DNA of 7,537 bases, from NCBI GenBank assembly GCA_029859085.1, contig JAOUDU010000121.1, positions 1 through 7,537 of the forward strand, given 5' to 3'. This document shows, in pieces, positions 1-7,531 of the stretch. The DNA comes from Gammaproteobacteria bacterium. Lineage in GTDB: Bacteria; Pseudomonadota; Gammaproteobacteria; Pseudomonadales; Halieaceae. The notes below the pieces were generated by a model. It was not told the DNA's origin. It did not search any database and was given only the letters and a program-made list of their open reading frames with translations. Each line of letters begins with the position of its first letter. The stretch's first letter is position 1. The position numbers and the translations under genes were made by a program.

Positions 1-975
<975 letters not shown>

Positions 976-1016
976 TACTGTAACCCGTTATCCAAAGCGG
1001 CTGTTGCAACCCCGGT

Positions 1017-1090
1017 CTGTAGGTCCGGTTTCAACCGGACGCAGTATCATGTCGCGTCGATCGATCGGCGGGTTGAAACCCGCCCTACAG
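1017..1090. repeat. REP doublet (REPIN-like) element between purH and purD
   Basis: Two hairpins lie in opposite orientation. The first, 1023-1040, pairs GTCCGGTT with AACCGGAC. The second, 1067-1084, pairs GGCGGGTT with AACCCGCC. Each is preceded on its outer side by GTAG, and the ends CTGTAGG (1017-1023) and CCTACAG (1084-1090) pair with each other, enclosing a spacer that holds the palindrome CGATCGATCG (1058-1067). Read in the same orientation, the two units share the core GGTTTCAACC and differ at two stem pairs, each with its partner changed to keep pairing. Known REP elements mobilised by REP-associated tyrosine transposases (RAYTs) are short GC-rich hairpins with a 5' GTAG or GGAG, often as inverted pairs. 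This element fits that. It begins one base after the purH stop codon. Assignment to REP is inference, since no other copy is visible here. Confidence 0.75.
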
Positions 1091-1091
1091 G

Positions 1092-2666
1092 TTAATGCCT
1101 GAAATGGCGCATGCCGGTGAACACCATGGCCATCCCGTGCTCATCCGCCGCGGCGATCACCTCGTCATCGCGAATCGAGCCGCCGGGCTGGATCACCGCG
1201 GCGATCCCCGCCTGGCCCGCGTTGTCGATGCCGTCGCGGAAGGGGAAGAACGCATCCGATGCCATGACCGAGCCCCTGACCGCCAGGCCCGCGTGCTCGG
1301 CCTTGATGGCGGCGATACGGGCGGAGTTGATGCGGCTCATCTGGCCGGCGCCCACGCCCACGGTCTGGCCGTTGGCGGCATAGACGATGGCGTTGGATTT
1401 CACGAACTTGGCCACCTTCCATGCAAACAACAGGTCCTTCAGCTGCTGCTCGCTGGGCTGCAGTTTACTCACCACCTTGAGGTCGGCGGCGGTGATCATG
1501 CCCATATCGCGATCCTGCACCAGCAGGCCGCCGTTGACCCGCTTGTAGTCAAAGGCGGGGCCGGGGGCCGACCAGGCACCGCAGACCAGCAGGCGCACGT
1601 TTTTCTTGTCGGCCACCGCGGCGGCGGCCTCGGCGCTGGCGCCCGGGGCGATGATCACCTCGACAAACTGGCTGTCGACAATCGCTTTGGCGGTGGCCGC
1701 GTCGAGCTCCCGGTTGAAGGCGATGATGCCGCCGAAGGCGGATTCCGGGTCGGTGGCGAAGGCCAGCTGGTAGGCCCTGCCGATATCGGCCGCCACCGCC
1801 ACGCCGCAGGGGTTGGCGTGCTTGACGATCACGCAGGCAGGCTCGGAAAAATTCTTGACGCATTCCAGCGCCGCATCGGTGTCCGCCACGTTGTTGTAGG
1901 ACAACTCCTTGCCCTGGATCTGCTTCGCGGTGGCGATGCCGGCCTCCGCCGGGTGGGCCTCCACGTAGAACGCCGCCCGCTGGTGGGGGTTTTCCCCGTA
2001 GCGCATTTCCTGCGCCTTGTGGAACTGGGTGTTGAATGTGCGCGGGAACACGGCGGAGCCGCCGGGTACCAGGGTGCCGAAATGATTGGCTATGGCGCCG
2101 TCGTAGGCCGCGGTGTGCTCGTAGGCCTTGATCGCCAGGTCGAAACGGGTCGCCAGGGAGGTGGCGCCATTATTGGCCTGCATCTCCGCGAGAATCGCGC
2201 CGTAGTCCGAGGCGTTGACCACGATGTTGACGAAGCGGTGGTTTTTCGCCGCGGCCCGGACCATCGTGGGCCCGCCGATATCGATATTCTCGATGGCGTC
2301 CTCCAGGCTGCAGTCGGGCCGGGCGACGGTGGCTTCGAAGGGGTAGAGGTTGACCACCACCATATCGATCGCCTCGATGCCGTGCTCGGCCATGACCGCG
2401 TCGTCCTGGCCGCGTCGCGCGAGGATGCCGCCGTGCACTTTCGGGTGCAGGGTCTTGACCCTGCCGTCCATCATCTCCGGGAAGCCGGTGTATTCGGATA
2501 CCTCGGTCACCGTCAGCCCGTTTTCCTGCAGCAGGCGCCAGGTGCCGCCGGTGGACAGCAGCTCGACACCCATGCCCGCCAGGGCCCGGGCGAACTCGAC
2601 GATGCCCGCCTTGTCGGAAACACTGATCAGGGCGCGCTTGACTTTTACCAGGTTGGTTTCGCTCAT
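1092..2666 (-). CDS. purH: Bifunctional AICAR formyltransferase / IMP cyclohydrolase
   Basis: This enzyme performs the last two steps of IMP synthesis: formylation of AICAR with 10-formyl-tetrahydrofolate, then ring closure of FAICAR to IMP. It is 524 residues, close to E. coli PurH (529). The N-terminal MGS-like cyclohydrolase domain (about 5-150) shows [19 protein letters not shown] (38-42), the [16 protein letters not shown] segment (67-82) and [16 protein letters not shown]. The formyltransferase domain follows with RYGENPHQ (222-229) and the catalytic VKHANPCG motif, placing Lys282 and His283. The C-terminus GMRHFRH is typical. The ATG at 2666 has AAGGA (2678-2682) 11 bases upstream, inside the last codons of fis, and the gap to fis is only 7 bp, so co-transcription with dusB-fis is likely. 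The gene is intact with no missing key residue seen. Confidence 0.98.
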   Translation of the reverse strand: MSETNLVKVKRALISVSDKAGIVEFARALAGMGVELLSTGGTWRLLQENGLTVTEVSEYTGFPEMMDGRVKTLHPKVHGGILARRGQDDAVMAEHGIEAIDMVVVNLYPFEATVARPDCSLEDAIENIDIGGPTMVRAAAKNHRFVNIVVNASDYGAILAEMQANNGATSLATRFDLAIKAYEHTAAYDGAIANHFGTLVPGGSAVFPRTFNTQFHKAQEMRYGENPHQRAAFYVEAHPAEAGIATAKQIQGKELSYNNVADTDAALECVKNFSEPACVIVKHANPCGVAVAADIGRAYQLAFATDPESAFGGIIAFNRELDAATAKAIVDSQFVEVIIAPGASAEAAAAVADKKNVRLLVCGAWSAPGPAFDYKRVNGGLLVQDRDMGMITAADLKVVSKLQPSEQQLKDLLFAWKVAKFVKSNAIVYAANGQTVGVGAGQMSRINSARIAAIKAEHAGLAVRGSVMASDAFFPFRDGIDNAGQAGIAAVIQPGGSIRDDEVIAAADEHGMAMVFTGMRHFRH

Positions 2667-2673
2667 GGCTCGG

Positions 2674-2991
2674 CTAATCCTTGCTCGATATCAGGTTGTA
2701 TTGCTTCAGTTTCTTGCGCAGCGTGCCGCGGTTCAGGCCCAGCATGATCGATGCCTTGGTCTGGTTGTTGCGGGTATAGGCCATGATTTCTCTCAGCAGG
2801 GGTGCCTCGATTTCCGCCAGTACCATCTGGTAGACATCGGCGGAGATCTGGCCATCCAGGTCTTTCAGGTAGTGGCGCACGGCGAGGGTAACTGACTCCC
2901 GCAGGTTGCGGCCGGGGGCGAGGTCGCGGTTGTCGTCGTCATTGGCGGCTTCGTTGCTGATGGGTGGTTGAAGCGATTCAGCCCTGGTCAT
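2674..2991 (-). CDS. fis: DNA-binding nucleoid protein Fis
   Basis: Fis is a small homodimeric nucleoid protein that bends DNA and activates rRNA and tRNA promoters in fast-growing cells. It also assists site-specific recombination. The 105-residue product is slightly longer than E. coli Fis (98) because of a longer, acidic, unconserved N-terminus (1-27). The core aligns through [19 protein letters not shown] (30-48), the dimer region [10 protein letters not shown] (57-66) and the helix-turn-helix [23 protein letters not shown] (76-98). The recognition-helix residues Asn87, Arg88, Thr90, Arg92 and Lys93 are present. The ATG overlaps the dusB stop codon as ATGA, and AAGGA (3001-3005) lies 9 bases upstream inside dusB, indicating coupled translation. 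The dusB-fis pairing is conserved in Gammaproteobacteria and supports the call. Here purH follows directly, so Fis and purine synthesis probably share a transcript. Confidence 0.97.
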   Translation of the reverse strand: MTRAESLQPPISNEAANDDDNRDLAPGRNLRESVTLAVRHYLKDLDGQISADVYQMVLAEIEAPLLREIMAYTRNNQTKASIMLGLNRGTLRKKLKQYNLISSKD

Positions 2992-3989
2992 GCTGCTAGT
3001 TCCTTATGCGGGTAATCCTGGTGGATGGAAGATTCGGTCAGTTGTTGCAGGTAATGCAGTTGCCCGGCGGCCTGTTCCAGGCGGTTGAAGTCGCCGCGCT
3101 GCTGCCGGTAATCCGGGCGGTCCTGCAGGTACCAGCCCACGTGCTTGCGGGCGATGCGCAGGCCCATGAACTCGCCGTAGAAGTCGTGCAGGTCCCGGAC
3201 ATGGCCGCACAGGATCGCCAGCTGCTCTGCCGGCGATGGGTCCGGCGGGGTGATGCCGGTGTCCAGGTGGGCGGCAATCTGGCCGCACAGCCAGGGCCTG
3301 CCCTGGGCGGCGCGGCCTATCATCACACCCGCGGCGCCGGTGTGGGCGATGATGGCCGCGGCCTTGGCCGGGGAGTCGATATCGCCGTTGGCAAACACCG
3401 GTATCCGGATGGCGGCCACGATGGCGGCCATGGTGTCGTACTCCGCCTGGCCGCGGAAGGCGCAGGCCCGGGTGCGGCCGTGCACCGCCAGGGCCGCGAT
3501 ACCGGCATCCTCGGCGATGCGGGCAATGGTCACGCCGTTGCGGGCATCGGGGGTCGGGCCGGTGCGAATTTTCAGGGTAACGGGTACATCCACCGACCGC
3601 ACCACAGCGGTGAGGATTTCCTGTACCAGCCGCTCGTCCGCCAGCAGCGCGGAACCCGCGGCCCGCCGGCACACCTTCTTCGCGGGACAGCCCATATTGA
3701 TGTCGATGATCTGGGCGCCCTCGGCCACGTTGAAAACGGCCGCGGCCGCCATCGCCGCCGGGTCGCTGCCGGCGATCTGTACCGAGCGGGGCTGGATTTC
3801 GTCGTCGTGGCGGCTGCGCAGCAGGGTCTTGCGGGAGTCCCGCAGCAGCGGGTTGCTGCTGATCATTTCCGCCACCACCAGCCCCGCGCCCATTCGCGCG
3901 CAGAGGCGGCGAAACGGCAGGTCAGTCACACCGGCCATGGGCGCCAGTGCCACGCGATTGGGCAGCTTGTAGGGTCCGATCTGCAGCAT
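2988..3989 (-). CDS. dusB: tRNA-dihydrouridine synthase B
   Basis: This FMN enzyme reduces uridine to dihydrouridine in the tRNA D-loop using NADPH. From the ATG at 3989 the protein is 333 residues (E. coli DusB is 321). It shows the FMN-barrel motifs LAPMAGVTD (15-23), the catalytic loop [10 protein letters not shown] (97-106, with Cys101 as the proton donor), KIRTG (140-144), HGRTRA (170-175), NGD (201-203) and [10 protein letters not shown] (224-233). A C-terminal helical domain follows, with [17 protein letters not shown]. The start at 3989 is preferred because [12 protein letters not shown] aligns with the E. coli N-terminus MRIGQYQLRNR. An in-frame GTG at 4070 would add 27 unconserved residues and would lie directly on a U-tract. 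Neither start has a clear Shine-Dalgarno sequence. The stop overlaps the fis start by 4 bp, the usual dusB-fis layout. DusB identity is more certain than the exact start. Confidence 0.95.
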   Translation of the reverse strand: MLQIGPYKLPNRVALAPMAGVTDLPFRRLCARMGAGLVVAEMISSNPLLRDSRKTLLRSRHDDEIQPRSVQIAGSDPAAMAAAAVFNVAEGAQIIDINMGCPAKKVCRRAAGSALLADERLVQEILTAVVRSVDVPVTLKIRTGPTPDARNGVTIARIAEDAGIAALAVHGRTRACAFRGQAEYDTMAAIVAAIRIPVFANGDIDSPAKAAAIIAHTGAAGVMIGRAAQGRPWLCGQIAAHLDTGITPPDPSPAEQLAILCGHVRDLHDFYGEFMGLRIARKHVGWYLQDRPDYRQQRGDFNRLEQAAGQLHYLQQLTESSIHQDYPHKELAA

Positions 3990-4029
3990 GTGGACGGGGT
4001 TTGAAGCCAGGGTGTCGAAAAGAGGCGGT

Positions 4030-4058
4030 ATGATACTCGGATGGTCCGGCACGGGGAA
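4030..4058 (-). promoter_or_regulatory. Candidate sigma-70 promoter for dusB-fis-purH-purD
   Basis: On the minus strand TATCAT (4035-4030) resembles a -10 box with one mismatch. With a 17-bp spacer the -35 position holds TTCCCC (4058-4053), only three of six matches. The bases after the -10 are ACCGCC, a GC-rich discriminator, a trait known for stringently controlled promoters including E. coli fis. The site lies about 40 bp upstream of the preferred dusB start. The weak -35 makes this tentative. The position agrees with the known fis promoter upstream of dusB in E. coli. Confidence 0.3.
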
Positions 4059-4070
4059 GAATCCCTGCAC

Positions 4071-4091
4071 AAAAAATCGCCAGCCGCTAGC
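4071..4091 (-). terminator. Short hairpin with U-tract at the end of prmA, possible weak terminator
   Basis: On the minus strand, GCTAG and CTGGC (4091-4079, loop CGG, one G-U pair) can form a 5-bp hairpin. GA and six Ts (4076-4071) follow it. The prmA stop codon sits inside the stem. The stem is short for an intrinsic terminator, so partial termination or attenuation is as likely as full stopping. It would mark the boundary between the aroQ-accBC-prmA and dusB-fis-purHD units. Confidence 0.35.
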
Positions 4092-4977
4092 CCGGAAGCG
4101 TTCCCCGCAGGCAGACCCAGCCGTCTTTTTCGCTCGCCACCCGCAGCGTTATGCGCCCTGCGTAATGGGCGCACAGGTCCGCCGCCTGGGTATCCAGCAG
4201 GCCGGATAACAGCAGGGAGCCGCCGGGTTCGAGCAGTCCCAGCAGGGTGTCCGCCAGCTCCGCCAGCGGGCCCGCCAGGATGTTGGCGATCACCACCTGC
4301 GAGCGCCGGGACCAGGCCTGGCCGTCGTAGGCCCCCGGCAGGGCAACCTCGAGGGCGGCGGGGGCAATGCCGTTGCGGCCGGCGTTGTCGCGGGTGGCCA
4401 CCAGCGCCTGGGGGTCGTTGTCCACGCCCAGCGCGAGGCGGGCGCCGAGCTTCAGGGCGGCCACCGCCAGGATGCCGGAGCCGCAGCCGTAGTCCACCAC
4501 ACAGGCTCCCTCCAGCGCCATGCCGTCCAGTTCAGCCAGGCACAGGGCGGTGGTGGGGTGGGTGCCGGTGCCGAACGCCAGGCCAGGGTCCAGCAGCAGG
4601 TTGACCGCGGTCGGGTCCGGCGGCTCCATCCAGCTGGGGCAGACCCACAGGCGCCGGCCGAAGGGCATCGGGCGGTAGTGCTGCATCCACTCCCGCTCCC
4701 AGTCCTTGTCCTCGAGAATTTCCACCCGCTGGTTGGCCTGCTGCAGCAGCCCGGCGGGAAACGCGGCCAGCACCTCCGCCATGGCGGTGTCGGCCGGGTA
4801 CAGGCCGGTGAGCCGGGTCTGGCCCCACAGGGGTGTTTCCCCGACCCCGGGCTCCAGTACCGGCTGGTCCGCGTTGTCTTCCATCGTGACCGCCACCGCG
4901 CCGGTGGCCAGCATCAGCTTTTCCAGTGTCCCGACCTGGGACGGGCGGGTATCCAGGCGCAGCTGCAGCCAGGTCAC
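4087..4977 (-). CDS. prmA: Ribosomal protein L11 methyltransferase
   Basis: PrmA trimethylates ribosomal protein L11 at several positions using S-adenosylmethionine. The 296 residues match the E. coli length (293). An N-terminal substrate-binding domain (about 1-60, starting MTWLQLRLDT) is followed by LEDKDWEREWM (88-98), RLWVCPSW (109-116), LDPGLAFGTGTHPTT (129-143), the SAM-binding motif VDYGCGSGILAVAALKLGA (161-179), and NILAGPL (232-238), where an Asn-Ile-Leu motif contacts the substrate side. The start codon is GTG at 4977, chosen because it aligns with the E. coli MPWIQLKL start. No in-frame ATG lies in the 60-bp gap after accC and no strong Shine-Dalgarno sequence is seen. The neighbours accC upstream and dusB downstream match the usual gammaproteobacterial order. 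In several relatives a zinc-ribbon DUF3426 gene separates prmA and dusB; there is no room for it here. Confidence 0.97.
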   Translation of the reverse strand: MTWLQLRLDTRPSQVGTLEKLMLATGAVAVTMEDNADQPVLEPGVGETPLWGQTRLTGLYPADTAMAEVLAAFPAGLLQQANQRVEILEDKDWEREWMQHYRPMPFGRRLWVCPSWMEPPDPTAVNLLLDPGLAFGTGTHPTTALCLAELDGMALEGACVVDYGCGSGILAVAALKLGARLALGVDNDPQALVATRDNAGRNGIAPAALEVALPGAYDGQAWSRRSQVVIANILAGPLAELADTLLGLLEPGGSLLLSGLLDTQAADLCAHYAGRITLRVASEKDGWVCLRGTLPG

Positions 4978-5037
4978 GGGCGGGAGCCTGCAGGGCCGTG
5001 GCTCAGGGACAGGGGACTGATGCCGGCGGTGACGGGC

Positions 5038-6384
5038 TCAGTCCTCGAGCTTGCTTTCGAGGTAGTGGATGCTCACGCCCCCGCTCTGGAAAGCGCGGCC
5101 GCGCACGAGGTCCCGGTGCAGCGCGGTATTGGTGCGAATGCCCTCCACCACCAGCTCGTCCAGGGCCTGGCGCATCCTGGCGAGGGCGACCTTGCGGTTT
5201 TCGCCGAAGCTGATGATCTTGCCTATCAGTGAATCGTAGTAGGGCGGCACCGTGTAGCCGTCGTACAGGTGGGAGTCCACCCGGATGCCCGGCCCGCCGG
5301 GGGGATGGAAGGTGGTCACCTTGCCCGGGGAGGGCAGGAAGGTTTTCGGGTCCTCGGCGTTGATCCGGCACTCGAAGGCATGGCCGAAAAAACGGACTTC
5401 GGACTGGGTGAAGGACAGCGGCAGGCCCGCGGCTATGCGCAGCTGCTCCTTGACGATATCGACCCCCGTAATCATCTCGGTCACAGGGTGTTCGACCTGT
5501 ACCCGGGTGTTCATCTCGATGAAATAGAAGCCCCCGTCCTCGTACAGGAATTCAAAGGTGCCGGCCCCGCGGTAACCGATGTCGATACAGGCCTTGACGC
5601 AGGATTCCGCCACCGCGGCCCGCACGTCGTCCGGGATACCCGGCGCCGGGGCCTCCTCCAGCACCTTCTGGTGCCGGCGCTGCAGCGAGCAGTCCCGGTC
5701 GCCCAGGTGGATGGCGTTGCCCTGGCCGTCGGCAATCACCTGGATCTCCACGTGGCGGGGCTTCTGCAGGAATTTTTCCAGGTAGACCACGTCGGAGCCG
5801 AAGGCGGCAGCCGCCTCGGACTGGGTCACCTGGATCGAGTTGAGCAGTGCCGCCTCGTTGTGCACCACGCGCATACCGCGACCGCCGCCGCCGGCGGCCG
5901 CCTTGACGATCACCGGGTAACCGATGCCGCGGGCGATCTCCAGCGAGCGCTCGGTGTCTTCGGTCAGCGGCCCATCGGAGCCCGGCACCGTCGGCACGCC
6001 CGCGGCCTTCATGGCCTGGATGGCGCTGACCTTGTCGCCCATCAGGCGAATGGTGTCAGCTCTGGGGCCGATGAAAACGAAACCGCTTTTTTCCACCTGG
6101 TCGGCGAAATCGGCGTTTTCCGCCAGGAAACCGTAGCCAGGGTGGATGGCGGAGGCATTGGTGACCTCGGCGGCGCTGATGATGGCCGGCACGTTGAGGT
6201 AGCTGTCCTTGGACGGCGCCGGGCCGATACAGACCGACTCATCGGCGAGGCGGACATGCATCAGCTCGCGGTCGGCCCTGGAGTGGACGGCGATGGTCCT
6301 GATGTCCAGTTCCTTGCAGGCGCGCAGTATGCGCAACGCGATCTCGCCGCGATTGGCGATGAGCACCTTTTCCAGGATGGGCAT
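5038..6384 (-). CDS. accC: Acetyl-CoA carboxylase, biotin carboxylase subunit
   Basis: AccC carboxylates the biotin carried on AccB using ATP and bicarbonate, the first half-reaction of acetyl-CoA carboxylase and the committed step of fatty-acid synthesis. The 448 residues match E. coli AccC (449). The pre-ATP-grasp domain starts [20 protein letters not shown] and includes [10 protein letters not shown] (81-90). The ATP-grasp domain holds Lys118, Lys161, the glycine-rich loop [10 protein letters not shown] (162-171), [13 protein letters not shown] (203-215), and the active-site segment [14 protein letters not shown] with Glu290, Asn292 and Arg294. The C-terminal domain has ECRINAEDP (338-346, with Arg340). 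The ATG at 6384 has a clear AGAGGA (6392-6397) seven bases upstream. It follows accB after 32 bp, the standard accBC operon. No truncation or missing residue was seen. Confidence 0.98.
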   Translation of the reverse strand: MPILEKVLIANRGEIALRILRACKELDIRTIAVHSRADRELMHVRLADESVCIGPAPSKDSYLNVPAIISAAEVTNASAIHPGYGFLAENADFADQVEKSGFVFIGPRADTIRLMGDKVSAIQAMKAAGVPTVPGSDGPLTEDTERSLEIARGIGYPVIVKAAAGGGGRGMRVVHNEAALLNSIQVTQSEAAAAFGSDVVYLEKFLQKPRHVEIQVIADGQGNAIHLGDRDCSLQRRHQKVLEEAPAPGIPDDVRAAVAESCVKACIDIGYRGAGTFEFLYEDGGFYFIEMNTRVQVEHPVTEMITGVDIVKEQLRIAAGLPLSFTQSEVRFFGHAFECRINAEDPKTFLPSPGKVTTFHPPGGPGIRVDSHLYDGYTVPPYYDSLIGKIISFGENRKVALARMRQALDELVVEGIRTNTALHRDLVRGRAFQSGGVSIHYLESKLED

Positions 6385-6416
6385 GTTGTTATCCTCTGAT
6401 CGACGCGGGTCGGCGG

Positions 6417-6890
6417 CTAAACGATGGAAACCAGCGGTTGGTCGAATTCGACCGGCTCGCCGTTTTCCACCAGGATCGCCCCGATCGTGCCGGTCTTGTC
6501 CGCCTCGATCTGGTTCATCATCTTCATCGCCTCGACGATGCAGATAATGTCTCCCGCCTTGACCGCGTGCCCCACTTCCACGAAGGCCGGTGAGGTGGGG
6601 GAGGGAGAGCGGTAGAAGGTGCCCACCATCGGCGAGCGCACGACGTGGCCGCTGGGAGCGGGCGCGGCAGCCGCCTGCTCGGGTGCTGCGGCCGCAGCCG
6701 CCGGGGCGGGCGGCGGCGCGGGTGCGTACTGGGGCGCGTACTGCGGGGGTGGGTAATGGCCGCGACTCGCCGCGGCCTGGGCGCCATTCCTGCTGATGCG
6801 CACGGACTCCTCGCCTTCCTTTATCTCAATCTCGTCGATGTTGGACTCTTCGAGCAGCTCGATCAGTTTTTTAACCTTGCGAATGTCCAT
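6417..6890 (-). CDS. accB: Acetyl-CoA carboxylase biotin carboxyl carrier protein (BCCP)
   Basis: AccB carries the covalently bound biotin between the biotin carboxylase AccC and the carboxyltransferase AccAD. The 157 residues equal the normal size (E. coli 156). A short N-terminal helical region ([16 protein letters not shown], acidic up to about residue 30) is followed by a flexible Pro/Ala-rich linker (about 46-80), then the biotinyl domain (82-157). That domain contains [13 protein letters not shown] (86-98, including the protruding thumb typical of bacterial BCCP) and [13 protein letters not shown] (120-132), with Lys123 as the biotinylation site. The ATG at 6890 aligns with E. coli; only a weak purine stretch (GAGAG) precedes it. 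It begins 23 bp after aroQ, so it is probably co-transcribed with it. In E. coli AccB represses its own operon; whether that happens here cannot be seen. Confidence 0.98.
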   Translation of the reverse strand: MDIRKVKKLIELLEESNIDEIEIKEGEESVRISRNGAQAAASRGHYPPPQYAPQYAPAPPPAPAAAAAAPEQAAAAPAPSGHVVRSPMVGTFYRSPSPTSPAFVEVGHAVKAGDIICIVEAMKMMNQIEADKTGTIGAILVENGEPVEFDQPLVSIV

Positions 6891-6913
6891 AATTCAGTCT
6901 CTCGATGTAATGT

Positions 6914-7357
6914 TTACGGTTGTTCCAGTTGCTGCAGGGCCGCCAGCAGGCCGAGGGTATAGCCCTGGGCGCCGAGGCCGCAGATCACGCCCCTGGCCAG
7001 GTCGGAAAAATAGGAGACGCGGCGAAACTCCTCGCGGGCGTGGATGTTCGACAGGTGGACCTCGATAAACGGGATGGCCACCGCGCTGAGGGCATCCCGC
7101 AGCGCCACGCTGGTGTGGGTAAAGGCCGCCGGGTTGATCAGGATGAAGTTCACGCCCTCGCGGCCGGCGTCCTGCACCCGGTCCACCAGCTCGTATTCGG
7201 CATTGCTCTGCATGTGCAGCAGGTGGTGGCCGCGCTCCCGGGCCAGCCGTTCCAGCTCCAGGTTGATGTCCGCCAGGGTGGTGCTGCCGTAGATTCCGGG
7301 CTCGCGTTTGCCGAGCAGGTTCAGGTTGGGGCCGTGTAATACCAGGATCGTTGCCAT
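6914..7357 (-). CDS. aroQ: 3-dehydroquinate dehydratase, type II
   Basis: This cytosolic enzyme dehydrates 3-dehydroquinate to 3-dehydroshikimate, the third step of the shikimate pathway for aromatic amino acids and folate. The 147-residue, flavodoxin-like protein shows the type II signature [20 protein letters not shown] (5-24), with Asn11 or Asn13, Arg18 and the catalytic Tyr23. It also has [16 protein letters not shown] (74-89), with Asn75 and His81, and the substrate-binding [14 protein letters not shown] (99-112), with His101 and Arg108. [11 protein letters not shown] (123-133) near the end is also typical. The ATG at 7357 gives an N-terminus that fits the family; only a weak TGGAA precedes it. 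The gene leads the aroQ-accB-accC series, a conserved gammaproteobacterial arrangement. The role is distinct from the unrelated type I enzyme AroD. Confidence 0.98.
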   Translation of the reverse strand: MATILVLHGPNLNLLGKREPGIYGSTTLADINLELERLARERGHHLLHMQSNAEYELVDRVQDAGREGVNFILINPAAFTHTSVALRDALSAVAIPFIEVHLSNIHAREEFRRVSYFSDLARGVICGLGAQGYTLGLLAALQQLEQP

Positions 7358-7424
7358 GGCACTGTCAGTTCCACTGGGAGCGCAATTTGCGGCAAGTGTG
7401 GATCAAAATTACTGCACTGTCCAT

Positions 7425-7463
7425 GAAATTTGCGCTTTGGGCGAATTTTGCGCGCTTTTAGCG
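7425..7463. repeat. Two imperfect tandem copies upstream of aroQ
   Basis: Copy one (7425-7443) reads GAAATTTGCGCTTTGGGCG. Copy two, sharing its first base with the end of copy one (7443-7463), reads as GAATTTTGCGC, then GC, then TTTTAGCG. They agree at about 16 of 19 positions with one 2-base insertion. A related AATTTGCG also occurs at 7384-7391. Repeated near-identical sites of this length upstream of an operon can be regulator binding sites, but no known operator was recognised. Confidence 0.4.
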
Positions 7464-7515
7464 ACCGTATTGAAGAAGTTAGGTGAATTTTTGTGCGACT
7501 AAGTGTGCACTGGGT

Positions 7516-7531
7516 ACATTCCGGGGAATGT
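7516..7531. promoter_or_regulatory. 16-bp perfect inverted repeat at the window edge, operator-like
   Basis: ACATTCC and GGAATGT form perfect 7-bp arms around a GG centre. No U-tract follows on either strand, so it does not look like a terminator. A dimeric regulator site is possible, either for aroQ about 160 bp away or for a gene beyond the edge. Its function is unknown. Confidence 0.35.

Noticed and set aside
1017..1090. The double hairpin after purH as an intrinsic terminator, tRNA-like cloverleaf or CRISPR repeat
   Set aside because: No U-tract follows either hairpin, no tRNA consensus loops are present, and only two inverted units with no regular spacers occur. A REP doublet explains it better.
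1095..2747. A 550-codon open frame on the plus strand opposite purH
   Set aside because: It mirrors purH exactly in a GC-rich gene, where antisense frames stay open by codon bias. Its His/Gly/Arg/Val-rich product resembles no family, while the minus strand encodes a full PurH.
3006..4004. A 332-codon plus-strand frame opposite dusB
   Set aside because: Antisense shadow of a clearly identified gene, with low-complexity composition and no recognisable motif.
4987..4994. CCTGCAGG palindrome in the accC-prmA gap
   Set aside because: An 8-bp palindrome of this GC content is expected by chance and has no context suggesting a function.
5269..6399. A 376-codon plus-strand frame opposite accC
   Set aside because: Antisense shadow; AccC catalytic residues are intact on the minus strand and the opposite product has no domain.
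7358..7450. A sigma-70 promoter for aroQ built on TGGACA at 7419-7424
   Set aside because: No acceptable -10 box lies 16-18 bp downstream, so I did not list it as a promoter.
7308..7502. Small 64-codon plus-strand frame reaching into the region upstream of aroQ
   Set aside because: It begins inside aroQ, has no ribosome binding site or family match, and spans the likely regulatory region.
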